Assembly: GCF_045290345.1 (NCBI RefSeq)
Contig: NZ_CP155447.1
Location: 5,704,001 to 5,768,000, forward strand
Direction of reading: 5' to 3'
DNA: 64,000 bases
Source: Singulisphaera sp045290345
GTDB lineage: Bacteria; Planctomycetota; Planctomycetia; Isosphaerales; Isosphaeraceae
The notes under the pieces were generated by a model. It was given only the letters and a program-made list of their open reading frames with translations, had not been told where the DNA came from and ran no database searches. The translations under genes were made by a program, and so were the position numbers. Below are positions 39,924-50,000 of this stretch, piece by piece. Within the stretch, counting starts at the first letter, position 1; each line of letters starts with the position of its first letter.

Positions 39924-40829
39924 TCAGGTGAAGAGCGACTCCACGAAGGTATCGGCGTCGAAGGGTTGGAGGTCGTCGATCCCCTCGCCGACACCGATGA
40001 ACTTGACGGGCAAGTCAATCGTCTGGCGGACGGCCACGACGACCCCTCCCTTGGCGGTGCCGTCGAGCTTTGTCAGGATCACCCCGGTGCAGCCGATGCT
40101 CTTGGTAAAAACCTCGGCCTGACGGATCGCGTTTTGGCCATTGGTGGCATCGAGCACGAGGAGAACCTCGTGAGGCGCCCCCGAAATCTTCCGCTGGAGG
40201 ACTCCGCGGACCTTCTCCAACTCACGCATCAGGTGCGATTGCGTATGGAGGCGTCCCGCCGTGTCGACGATCAAAACGTCCGCCCCGCGGGCCAAGGCGC
40301 GGTCGCAGGCGTCGTGCGCCACACTCGCCGGGTCGGCGCCGGGGGCTCCCTTGACGATGTCGGATCCGGAGCGAGTGGCCCAGATCGTCAACTGGTCGGC
40401 CGCCGCCGCCCGAAAGGTGTCGCAGGCCGCCAGGAGGATCGTTTTTCCTTCGTCCTTGAGCCGCTGGGCGAGCTTGGCGATCGAGGTGGTCTTCCCTGAC
40501 CCGTTCACTCCCGCGATCAGGTAGACCGTCGGCTTGGTGGAAGAGACCGCCAAGGTCCCCGGTCTGGGATCGACCAGGAGCGCCTTCAACTCGGCCTTCA
40601 CAAAGTTCAGGAGGTCATCATCGGCGGTCTTGTCGCCATACGCCTCCCGCACCCGATCGACGATCCGCTGGGTCGCCTTCACTCCCACGTCGGCCTGGAT
40701 CAGCCGCGCCTCGAGGTCATCAAGGAACGACTGGTCGACCTTGCGCCCAAACCATGAACGAATATTGAACAACTGGGCTGTCTTGGACAGTCCCTTGCGA
40801 AATCGGTCGAGGAGCCCCTTGATCGCCAT
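39924..40829 (-). CDS. ftsY: Signal recognition particle receptor FtsY
   Basis: FtsY is the GTPase that docks the SRP-ribosome complex at the membrane. The 301-residue product has the helical N domain (1-85) and the G domain: G1 'GVNGSGKTTSIAKLA', 'ACDTFRAAAADQL', G3 'DTAGRLHTQSHLM', G4 'TKLDGTAKGG', and 'FIGVGEGIDDLQPFD' at the C-terminus. The long acidic A domain of E. coli FtsY is absent, as in many bacteria. GAGGG precedes the start. It follows the PHP gene by 25 bases and is the last gene of the nusB run. Confidence 0.95.
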   Translation of the reverse strand: MAIKGLLDRFRKGLSKTAQLFNIRSWFGRKVDQSFLDDLEARLIQADVGVKATQRIVDRVREAYGDKTADDDLLNFVKAELKALLVDPRPGTLAVSSTKPTVYLIAGVNGSGKTTSIAKLAQRLKDEGKTILLAACDTFRAAAADQLTIWATRSGSDIVKGAPGADPASVAHDACDRALARGADVLIVDTAGRLHTQSHLMRELEKVRGVLQRKISGAPHEVLLVLDATNGQNAIRQAEVFTKSIGCTGVILTKLDGTAKGGVVVAVRQTIDLPVKFIGVGEGIDDLQPFDADTFVESLFT

Positions 40830-40853
40830 GCTATCCCTCAGCGAGAGTTCTCT

Positions 40854-41846
40854 CTAATGCTCTGCAGCTAGGCAGCGTCCAACATCGCTGTCCTTCGGAT
40901 CGATCGGCGCGTCGGAAACGCTGTGCGATGGGAGGGGGAATCGGTCGGCTCGCTTCCTGAGCCGTTCGAGGTCGGCCCCGGGGGTGGTGATCGAGCCGAT
41001 CCATCGGCCGGGACGGTCCGCGGCATGGAAGTCGGAACCGGCGATCGGTACCAGTTGGTAGCGATCGGCCCAGTCACGCAAGCGCTGGCCACGCCGGGCA
41101 TCGATCCCGTGGCCCTCCACTTCCATGGAGCCGAGACCGGCCTCGACAAGGTTCCGAAGCGCAAGCTCCCGGAGATCATAGGGCGGGTGAGCCAGCCCCG
41201 CAACCCCGCCCGCGGCCTGGACGAGTGCGATCGCTACCGCGGCGGCGAGTCTCGGCTTGGGGACGTGCGCGGGGCCATCGTCGCCAAGGTAACGGGCGAA
41301 CGCCTCACGGTGACCCGCGACTTGTCCCGTCCGCACCAGCCACTCAGCCAGATGGCGGCGTCCCAGCGTCGCGCGCGGGAACGCCCGTCCCAGCGCGGTC
41401 AGGTCGACCGAGAGTCCCAATTCGGCGAGTCGATCCACCATCCCCTTCAGTCGTTGAACGCGGTCACGCCTGAGCGTCATCGTCACGGCGACCAGGGCCG
41501 GTTCGTCGTCGCGGACGAAGTGGCCCAGGATATGGACCTCGCGGCCCTCGAACTCCGCGGTGAGCTCGATCCCGCCCACGAGTTCCAGGCCGAGGCGGGT
41601 TGCCTCGGGCCGAGCCACGGCCAAGGCCGACAGCGTGTCATGATCGGTAATGGCCAGGGCGGACAGACCGATGTTGGCCGCCGCGATCACGACCTCGCAA
41701 GGAGAGCAGACGCCATCGGAATGCGTCGTGTGGATATGGAGATCCGCCGCCGGTGGCCGAGGCGAACGTGTAGGCACAGGCGAGGACGGGGACGAAGCCC
41801 GTTTCCGAGTCCGCGGAGTTCCTGGTCTCTGGTTACGGTTTTTCAC
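40854..41846 (-). CDS. PHP domain phosphoesterase
   Basis: The product of about 330 residues has the four PHP motifs: 'DLHIHTTHSDG', 'ITDHDTLSAL', 'GIELTAEFEGREVHILGHF', 'AHPPYD' and 'GSDFHAAD', the metal ligands of the polymerase and histidinol phosphatase family. Related bacterial proteins (YciV/RnaAM type) are 3',5'-nucleoside bisphosphatases or 5'-3' exonucleases; I infer this type. The start is uncertain: GTG at 41846 overlaps the upstream gene by 14 bp and gives a Pro/Arg/Ser-rich N-terminus, and no ribosome site is obvious. Confidence 0.85.
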   Translation of the reverse strand: MKNRNQRPGTPRTRKRASSPSSPVPTRSPRPPAADLHIHTTHSDGVCSPCEVVIAAANIGLSALAITDHDTLSALAVARPEATRLGLELVGGIELTAEFEGREVHILGHFVRDDEPALVAVTMTLRRDRVQRLKGMVDRLAELGLSVDLTALGRAFPRATLGRRHLAEWLVRTGQVAGHREAFARYLGDDGPAHVPKPRLAAAVAIALVQAAGGVAGLAHPPYDLRELALRNLVEAGLGSMEVEGHGIDARRGQRLRDWADRYQLVPIAGSDFHAADRPGRWIGSITTPGADLERLRKRADRFPLPSHSVSDAPIDPKDSDVGRCLAAEH

Positions 41847-42264
41847 GCTGGTAGACGAGCAGCGAGAGACCGTCGCCCTGCTTGGTGCCAAATGCAGTCG
41901 GCCGGTCCTTGCCGAGTCCCGCGAGACAGATCGTCAAACTGTCCCCCTCCAAGCGATAAATCCCACGCCTTGGAGTGCCGTCGGAGTAAGTGCGGTCGTA
42001 CCATCGAGGTGTCCGAGAAGGATCAAGCTTGAACGTTCCGAGGAAGGCGGACTTCTCCCCCATCTTCATGATGACCCGGTCGTCTTCGAGGACCATCCGG
42101 GCGTCGCGTCCCTTGAGCGATTCGGACGCGACGACCTGGCCGTCACTCTCCGTCGACACCAGGTTCCAGACCCCCTGAATCTTCTTCGTGTCCGACTCGA
42201 CCTCCTCGCCTCCGATCGCGGCGAGGAGTCCGAACATCATCACGAGCGCGGGTTGCCAAGTCAC
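41833..42264 (-). CDS. TIGR03067 domain protein
   Basis: The 143-residue product has a signal peptide ('LVMMFGLLAAIGGEEVES') and the planctomycete TIGR03067 pattern: 'IQGVWNLVSTESDGQ', 'GTFKLDPSRTPRWYD', 'RRGIYRLEGDSLTICLAG', 'RPTAFGTKQGDGLSLLVYQR'. The function is unknown; many copies exist in planctomycete genomes. It lies 57 bases after nusB and overlaps the PHP gene. Confidence 0.88.
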   Translation of the reverse strand: MTWQPALVMMFGLLAAIGGEEVESDTKKIQGVWNLVSTESDGQVVASESLKGRDARMVLEDDRVIMKMGEKSAFLGTFKLDPSRTPRWYDRTYSDGTPRRGIYRLEGDSLTICLAGLGKDRPTAFGTKQGDGLSLLVYQREKP

Positions 42265-42321
42265 GACTCGCCTCCCATTTGAGCGACGGAGCTGACAGGA
42301 TGCCTCGGGAGTGCAGCTCGC

Positions 42322-42975
42322 TTACTCCGCGATCGGCTTCGGATCAACAGGCGGTTCGTCCTCTTGCGTCTTGGGTTCCTCCGGAGCGGGCACCACCGGC
42401 GAATCCGCGATTTCCGCTCCGGAAGGACCGGCTTCAGGTGATGACTCGGCCAAAGGTGGCGTCACGGCCTCGGGCGAGACCAAGGTCTCGGTCTGGGCCG
42501 GGCTCGACTCCACGGTGGTTGTTTCCCGAGGCGCCGGCTCGGGCGCGACGACGGGAGCCGCCCGGGAAGCGAGTTCGGCGGCCTGGAGTCGATCCAGGAT
42601 CCCGTTGACGAACCGGCTCGACTGGGCGGTGCTATACCGCTTGGCCAATTCCAGGGATTCGTTGATCGCGACCTTGGTGGGCACCTCGTCGCAATAAAGC
42701 AACTCGAAGGCGCCGAGCCGCAAGATGTTGCGATCGATGGCCGCCATCCGGTCGAGCCGCCAGTTCTCGGCCACCGCGGAAATCAATTCGTCGATACGAG
42801 GTTGGTTCGCATGGACCCCGGCAATCAATGCCTCGGCGAATTCGCAGAGCTTCTTATCGCCCCGCAAGCGACGCTCCACGAAGCGACGGATCTCCTGGGG
42901 AGCGAGCCCCGGATTTTGCTCCGTCTGATAGAGGACCTGTAATGCAATCTCTCGGCCTCGGGTGCGTCGGGTCAT
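42322..42975 (-). CDS. nusB: Transcription antitermination factor NusB
   Basis: NusB binds boxA RNA with NusE (S10) and supports antitermination of rRNA operons. The 217-residue product starts MTRRTRGREIALQVLYQTEQ and has 'FAEALIAGVHANQPRIDELI' and 'RMAAIDRNILRLGAFELLY', 'PTKVAINESLELAKRYSTAQSS', 'FVNGILDRL', all typical. It carries an extra C-terminal tail of about 75 residues rich in Pro, Glu and Ala that NusB normally lacks. I prefer the ATG at 42975, since the longer frame adds residues without similarity. Confidence 0.93.
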   Translation of the reverse strand: MTRRTRGREIALQVLYQTEQNPGLAPQEIRRFVERRLRGDKKLCEFAEALIAGVHANQPRIDELISAVAENWRLDRMAAIDRNILRLGAFELLYCDEVPTKVAINESLELAKRYSTAQSSRFVNGILDRLQAAELASRAAPVVAPEPAPRETTTVESSPAQTETLVSPEAVTPPLAESSPEAGPSGAEIADSPVVPAPEEPKTQEDEPPVDPKPIAE

Positions 42976-43505
42976 GGGTGCCTTCGGGGCCTCACGGAGC
43001 CAGTCTGGAAGTTCGTTCCGCTCAACACCCGGCAAAGGTCGCGGCGGTCCTCCATCCTTCACAAAGGAAAATCATACGCCAAGCCGGCCCGACTCGAAAA
43101 GGCCAGCATCGCTCTCCCAAACGAGCCCAGGACCTCCGACCAGCCTCGTCGAAACAATTTTTCGAGGCCGTTCGCGGTGCTAACCACCGGGATCACGTCG
43201 ACCAAAGGCGCCGCAAGACCGACCGTTCAGCACATCCGCGTCGGCGGAAGCCCAATTGGATTCTGCCTTTAGGCCTCAATCTCAGCAGTCGAATCCCAGG
43301 AAAGTCGTGGCCTCCGTCCCAGTTCCACGACCCGAATCGCCAGGCAATCAGCTCTCGATCGAACCCCGTTTTGAGTTTTTTCAGATTTTTTGCACGGTCG
43401 TGGTTCAAAGCCGGATGGAAACCGTGCCTTGTAGATAGCAGGGACTCGAAATGAGAGCCAATAACAAAACGACCGGGTGACACGGGTCTCCATTGTAAAA
43501 CAGCC

Positions 43506-43526
43506 AACCGCAAAGTTTTTGCGGTT
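43506..43526. terminator. Small hairpin flanked by A/T
   Basis: AACCGCAAA (43506-43514) pairs perfectly with TTTGCGGTT (43518-43526), followed by TTAT on the plus strand and by TTTTAC on the minus strand after a few bases. It may end transcripts from uvrA or mark an RNA leader element. Confidence 0.4.
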
Positions 43527-43746
43527 TTATCAGGAAGGGTTTGCCTTAAGTAAGAAAAAAATAAGGTCGGATCCTTGGGGACTGACCAGGCGTCAGAGCT
43601 TGGATCGGCCATATTTTAAACCGATATAACGCGAATAATGCAGCTATTAAGCCACTCGCAATAATAATCACCGTAAGTCTCGTCTTGCTTATCTAAAACA
43701 CTAATAAGCCGTAGTCCTCACTAAAAAGAAATAAGTCGAGAGACCG

Positions 43747-43788
43747 TTGTCGGAGGTCGTGGTCGTCCTCAACCGCGACCTCCGACAA
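43747..43788 (-). terminator. Probable uvrA terminator
   Basis: TTGTCGGAGGTCG (43747-43759) pairs perfectly with CGACCTCCGACAA (43776-43788). On the minus strand the stem is followed within 12 to 25 bases by a T-rich stretch. It lies about 230 bases after the uvrA stop. Confidence 0.5.
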
Positions 43789-44015
43789 GCGAACCTGCAT
43801 TCGATTTCGACTCGTTCTCGATGGCAGTCGCAGTCACCGTCCGATTTGATGTCTCGATCTGGGACAAGCACGAACCGTTGCGATTGGTCGCGGTTCCGGC
43901 GTTCGGAGACCCGGTGAACTCGTGCTCCGAGCAGGCTTGTCCCCGCGCGACGTGGCGTGGCCGGGCCCGCGACCATCGTCGACCGGCCCATCTCTCGACC
44001 GATTCGATCGGTCGG

Positions 44016-47000
44016 TCAGGACAGTTCACTCGCCTTGACCAGGCCGCCGGACTCACCGATGCGCCCGTAGGAAGCGATCGCCTTGACCAGGAATGCCTCG
44101 AACGCGGGCGTCTCCAGGTCTGAGGCGGAGTGGCAGGTCAAAATGACTTCCTGCGTCGTCCCTTCATTGCTCACGATCAAGCGATCGGCTTGACTGTGGA
44201 CGGGCGTCGTCCCTTCGTGGAACGGCACTAGCCCAAGTTCCCTCGCCAGCGTCGCGAGCTTGAAGGTGTTGCGCTTGACGTTGAAGCGGAGAGTGACGAT
44301 CCATTCGTTACTGGTCAGAGCGTGGAAAAAGGGGAGGGTGAGCCCGGTGTCGGCCAGGATTCGGACGGCCGTGCGCTGAGACCAATCGGTAGGAAGGAAA
44401 GTGCCGAGTTCCTGGATTCGGTCGACGATCCGTTCGAGGATGCTACCGTCCCACCGCGCGGGCCGCCCGCTTCTCCCGACTCGGTCGATCGTATGCCACC
44501 GCCGTCCGTCGAGTTCCCAAGGGGGTTTGACCACGTTGTTGAGTTCAACCAACGAGGCCGCCTTGGTGTCGGCCAGCGCCTTGCGGGCCGCGGCCTTGCG
44601 GTCGTACTTGGGGCGTTCGGCGTACGGGCCGGCCGCCAAGAGATCCTTGAGAATCAGGCCGGTGAGACATCCCTCCGTCGCGGCGATCGTTTCGGGAGGG
44701 CCGGCGGCCACGATTTCGCCCCCTGCGCCTCCTGCTTCGGGACCGATGTCGATCAACCAGTCGGCCGTCTTGATCACTTCCAGGTTGTGCTCGATGATCA
44801 CGACCGTGTTGCCCAAATCGGCCAGTCGGTGAACCACGTCGAGCAACTTACGAACGTCGTCGAGGTGAAGGCCGGTCGTCGGCTCATCGAGAATGTAGAG
44901 CGTTTTTCCCGTGTTGGGCCGGGCCAACTCGGCAGCCAGCTTCACCCGTTGCGCTTCGCCGCCCGAAAGCGTCGGAGCGGACTGGCCAAGGGGGATATAT
45001 CCCAGGCCGACATCGTGCAAAGTCTGCAGGATGCGCTGAATTTTCGGCACACTGGCAAACAATTCGAGAGCCGCGTCCACGTTCATCTCGAGCACGTCGG
45101 CAATCGTCTTGCCTCGAAACTTGACCGCGAGCGTGTCGGTGGTATAACGCGCACCGCCGCAGGCTTCGCAGATCACCCAAACATCGGGCAAGAAGTGCAT
45201 CTCGATGCGCCTCTGCCCGGCCCCTTCGCAGGCTTCGCAACGGCCTCCCGCCTGGTTAAAGCTGAACCGCCTCGAGGTGAAGCCACGGACTTTTGACTCC
45301 GGGAGCTTGGCGAACAGTTCGCGAATCAGGTCAAAGACCCCGGAATAGGTACCGGGAGTCGAGGTCGGCGTGCTCCCAAGGGGGGTCTGATCGACGCTGA
45401 TCACCTTATCGACCAGGGGAAGTCCCTCGATCGCGTCATGCGCTCCGGGGGTCACCTGGGCTCGGTGCAAGGTCTTGGCCGCCGCCTTCCAGAGAATATC
45501 TTCGACAAGCGAACTCTTACCCGAACCACTGACGCCCGTGACCACGGTCACGATCCCGAGCGGGAACGCCACATCGATATTCTTGAGGTTGTGGTGTCGG
45601 GCTCCCCGGACCCAGAGCGCGGGACCGCCGGCCGGGCGACGATTCGTCGGGACCGGAATCGCCACCTTGCCGCTCAGGTACTGGCCGGTGAGCGATGCTT
45701 TGATCGTCTTGACCTTCGCCGGCGTCCCGGCCCCGGTGACCTCGCCGCCGCCGGAGCCCGAGCCGGGCCCAAAGTCGACGAGGTAGTCGGCCGCCTCGAT
45801 GACCTCCCGGTCGTGCTCGACCAGAACCAGCGTATTGCCCAGGTCGCGAAGGTGTCGCAAGGCCGCAAGCAGCCGGGCATTGTCGCGCGGGTGGAGTCCG
45901 ATGGTGGGTTCGTCGAGCACGTAGAGCACCCCGGTCAGCCCGCTGCCGATCTGGCTGGCGAGCCGGATCCGTTGGCTCTCGCCACCGGAGAGCGTCGGGG
46001 TCCCTCGTGCCAAGCTCAGGTAGTCGAGTCCGACGTCGACGAGGAATTTCAGGCGGTCGCGAATCTCACGGATCAGGTCGCCGGCAATATGCTTCTCATC
46101 AGCGCTCAGCTTCAAATTCTTGAAGAAGGTCGACGCGCGACCGAGTGACCACTGACCGATCTGGTCGAGCGTGAAGTCATGGAACCGGACCGCCGCCGCG
46201 TCGTCGCGCAGTCGCGCCCCCATACACGAGGCGCACGGCACGTCATCGACCATCCCTTGCAGCTTGAACCGATAAACAAAAGAGACCCGTGCCGCCTCCT
46301 CGATCGCCGGAAAGAGTCCCTTGTACTGAAACGAAAACTCAGGCTGACCGGCGGCCGCCGGGACCTTGAACCAAGCCTCCCCTGCCCCGTGGAGGATCGT
46401 GCGGCGATGGCGACCCTCGAGATCGTCGAACGGGACGTTGAGGTCGATACCCAGCGTCTCCGTCATGGCCGCGATCATCGCACCGAAGAGGGGGTTGGCC
46501 GCGAAATTAGGCCAGACCACAACCGCCCCCTGGCGCAGGCTGCGGCGGCCATCGGGGATCAGGATCGCCGGGTTTGCGCCATGCTGGATGCCAAGTCCTT
46601 CGCAGACCGGGCACCAGCCGAGCGGACTATTAAACGAGAAGTGATGCGGCGACAACTCCTCGAAACTTCGGCCGCAGCCGTCGCACGAGCGATGCTGGCT
46701 GTAGCGGTCGACCGGCCAGTTCAACTCGTTCGACTCTTCACCCACCCGCGCGATCAGGGCGACCCCCTTGCCCAGGTCGAGCGCGGATTCGACCGAGTCC
46801 GCCAGGCGAGACCGGGTCGAGCGGCGGACGACGGCCCGGTCGATGACGACCTCGATACGATGCTTCCGACGATGGCTCAACTTCGGAGGCGTGTCGAGGC
46901 TGACCGAACGACCGTCGACTCTGACCCGCGAGAATCCGGTCGCCCGCAATTCATCCCAGAGCGCATCGTACTGTTCACCATCCCGGCGCTCGACCGGAGC

Positions 47001-50000
47001 CATCACGAAAATCTTCGTCCCCTCGGGAAGGTGGAGGATCTTCTCGACGATCTCATCGGCCGACTGCGTGCCAATGGCCAGGCCGCAGCTCGGGCAGTAG
47101 GGCTGCCCCAGCCGAGCCATCAGGATCCGAAGATAGTCGTGGATCTCGGTGACCGTGCCGACCGTCGAGCGCGGGCTCTTGCTCGTCGTCTTCTGCTCGA
47201 TGCTGACAGCCGGCGAGAGCCCGCTGATCCGCTCGACCTTGGGCTTCTGCAAAGGCGCAAGGAACTGGCGGGCGTAGCTCGAAAGGCTCTCGACGTAACG
47301 TCTCTGCCCTTCGGCATAGAGCGTGTCGATGGCGAACGAGCTCTTTCCCGACCCGCTCGGGCCACTGCAGACCGACATCTTGTGTCGAGGCAAGTCGACG
47401 TCGATCCCCTTGAGGTTGTGCTGCCGGGCGCCTCGGACGGAAATCGAGGCCAGACCATCCTCCGACGACTTCCGCTTGCCTCGTTTCGCGACCCCCGACT
47501 TCTTCGACAGCGACGCCTTCTTCGGGTTGAGAATCTTCGCGAGGGCCACACCTGTGTGACTGCCGGCCACGAGCGCGACCTGTTCGGGCGCCCCTTCGGC
47601 GACGACCTGACCGCCGCCGGCTCCCCCCTCGGGGCCCAGGTCGATCAGCCAGTCGGCCGTCTTGATCACATCGAGGTTGTGCTCGATCACGACGACCGTA
47701 TTGCCAAGCACCGTGAAGCCGTGGAGGACTTCGAGCAGCTTGCGAACGTCCTCGAAGTGCAGGCCGGTGGTCGGCTCGTCGAGGAGATAGAGGGTCCGCC
47801 CTGTCCCGCGCTTGACCAGCTCACGCGCTAGCTTGATCCGCTGCGCTTCGCCACCGGAAAGTGTCGGCGAGGCCTGCCCCAGCTTCAAGTAGTCGAGTCC
47901 GACGTCGTGCAGAGTTTGCAGCATGCCGGCGATCTTCGGCACGTTGGCGAAGTGCTCGAGCGCTTCCTGAACGTCCATTTCGAGCACGTCGCTGATGCTC
48001 TTCCCCTTGAACCGGACGTGCAGGGTCTCGCGATTGAACCGCTTCCCATCACAGACCGGGCAGGTCACCCAGACATCGGCGAGGAAGTCCATTTCGAGGC
48101 GATTCGACCCGTTCCCCTGGCAGGCCTCGCACCGCCCCCCTTCGACGTTGAAACTGAACCGCCCCGCTTTGTACCCGCGGGCTTTGGCGTCGGGCAGCCT
48201 GGTGTAGAGGTCGCGAATCAGGTCGAAGAGCTTGATGTAGGTGGCCGGATTCGAGCGCGGGGTCCGACCGATCGGGGACTGATCGATATCGATGATCTTG
48301 TCGAGATGCTCAACCCCTTCGATCCGATCGTGGGCCCCCGGCTCGGTGATCGCCCCGTTGAGGTCACGGGCCAAGGTGTCTCGAAGAATATCTCCGATCA
48401 GTGAGCTCTTACCAGAACCGCTGACCCCCGTCACGCAGACGAACAGGCCGAGCGGAACCTCGACGTCGATCCCCCGAAGGTTGTGCTGACGCGCACCGAC
48501 GATCTTCAAAACTCGTCCATCAGGCTGTCGACGCGTCTTGGGGACCTCAATGGCCCGGCGTCCGGAAAGATATTGCCCCGTCAGGCTCGCGGGAGCCGCG
48601 GCCAGTTTTGCGATCGACCCTTCGGCGACAACCTCCCCCCCTTTGACTCCTGGCCCGGGGCCGAAATCCACCAGGTGGTCGGCCGCGCGCATCGTGTCTT
48701 CATCGTGCTCGACGACGATGACCGTGTTACCCACGTCCCGAAGCCGCTGGAGCGTGGCAATGAGCCGGTCGTTGTCGCGAGGATGCAGGCCGATCGAGGG
48801 TTCATCGAGGATGTAGAGGACACCGACAAGGCCCGCGCCCACCTGGCTGGCCAGTCGGATCCGCTGCGCCTCGCCACCGGAAAGCGTGGGGGCCGCGCGG
48901 TCGAGGGCCAGATAGTGCAGGCCAACGTTGGTCAGGAAGCCGAGCCGGCCACGAATCTCCTTGAGCAACTCATCGGCGATCGTCCGCGAGAGGCCGTCGA
49001 GCGGCACGACGGGCGTCCCGTTCTCTTCCCCGGCCAGGGCGTCGAAGAACTGCGCGGCCTGCCCGATTGGCATCGCACCGAGCTCGACCATGGTCGTTCC
49101 GCCGACACGGACCGCGCGGGCTCTCGGGTTGAGCCGCGTTCCCTGGCATTCGGGACAGGTCATGCTCCGCATGTACGGTTCAAGCTTGGAGCGTCCCGGG
49201 CCGCCGCTCGCGCCCCGGTACTTGGCCATCAATTCGGTGGCCACCCCGTCCCAGGTCCCGGTGTGCGACCAGTTCTTCTTCCGGCTCTTCCAGCGATGGA
49301 CGATGATCCGATCGCCCAGGCCGTAGAGCCAGGCGTGCTGCCAGCGCGGGTCGAGGTCGCCCCATGGGCCTTTGAGCATCGTCCCTTTGGGCGGCCCATC
49401 CTGATCCGCTTCCACATTGGCGGCGACCCCCTCGAACAGGTGTCGTCGCCACTTTCCCACCCCGCTGATGGGTCCGAGCGGCTCGATCGCCCCCTTCCAG
49501 ACCGAGAGCGAGGGGTCAGGGACGAGCAGGTCGGGGTCAAAGTCGTGGCGGACCCCAAGCCCGTCACACGACGTGCACATCCCTTGCGGGCTGTTAAAGC
49601 TGAAGAGCTGCGGGCTGGGAGGGTCGAAGCTCAAGCCACACGAAGCGCACGCATAATGCGAGGAGAGCAGCAGATCTGCTTGCCCGTCCCGCGCGACGAT
49701 GACGGTCCCCTCACCCAGCTTGAGCGCTGATTCGATCGCCTCGGCGAGCCTGGGCCGGACCGCCGGCCCCGCCTTGAGCCGATCGATCACGACCTCGATA
49801 TGGTGTTTCGTCTGTCGATCGAGCGACAGGTTATCGGAAAGCGAAAAGACCTGTCCGTTGACCCGAGCCCGCATGTAGCCGGCCCGCGCGAGCTCGCTGA
49901 AGAGGTCTTTATATTCCCCCTTCTGCCCGCGAATGACTGGAGCCAGGACGCTATACGCGGTGCCGTCGGGCAGGTCGAGCACGCGGGCGATAATCTGCTC

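Larger units (their letters stand above)
42976..44015. other. Long intergenic region between uvrA and nusB
   Basis: This 1040-base region has two clear hairpins (43506-43526 and 43747-43788), low GC around 43540-43740, and no open frame that looks coding. It probably contains the uvrA terminator and the nusB operon promoter. Confidence 0.5.

Noticed and set aside
43193..43612. Open frame of 139 residues on the minus strand between nusB and uvrA
   Set aside because: No ribosome site, no motif, mixed codon use; it spans a terminator-like hairpin.
46179..47831. Open frame of 550 residues on the plus strand
   Set aside because: Antisense of uvrA, driven by high GC at third codon positions; no motif.
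48483..49730. Open frame of 415 residues on the plus strand
   Set aside because: Antisense of uvrA; no motif and no ribosome site.
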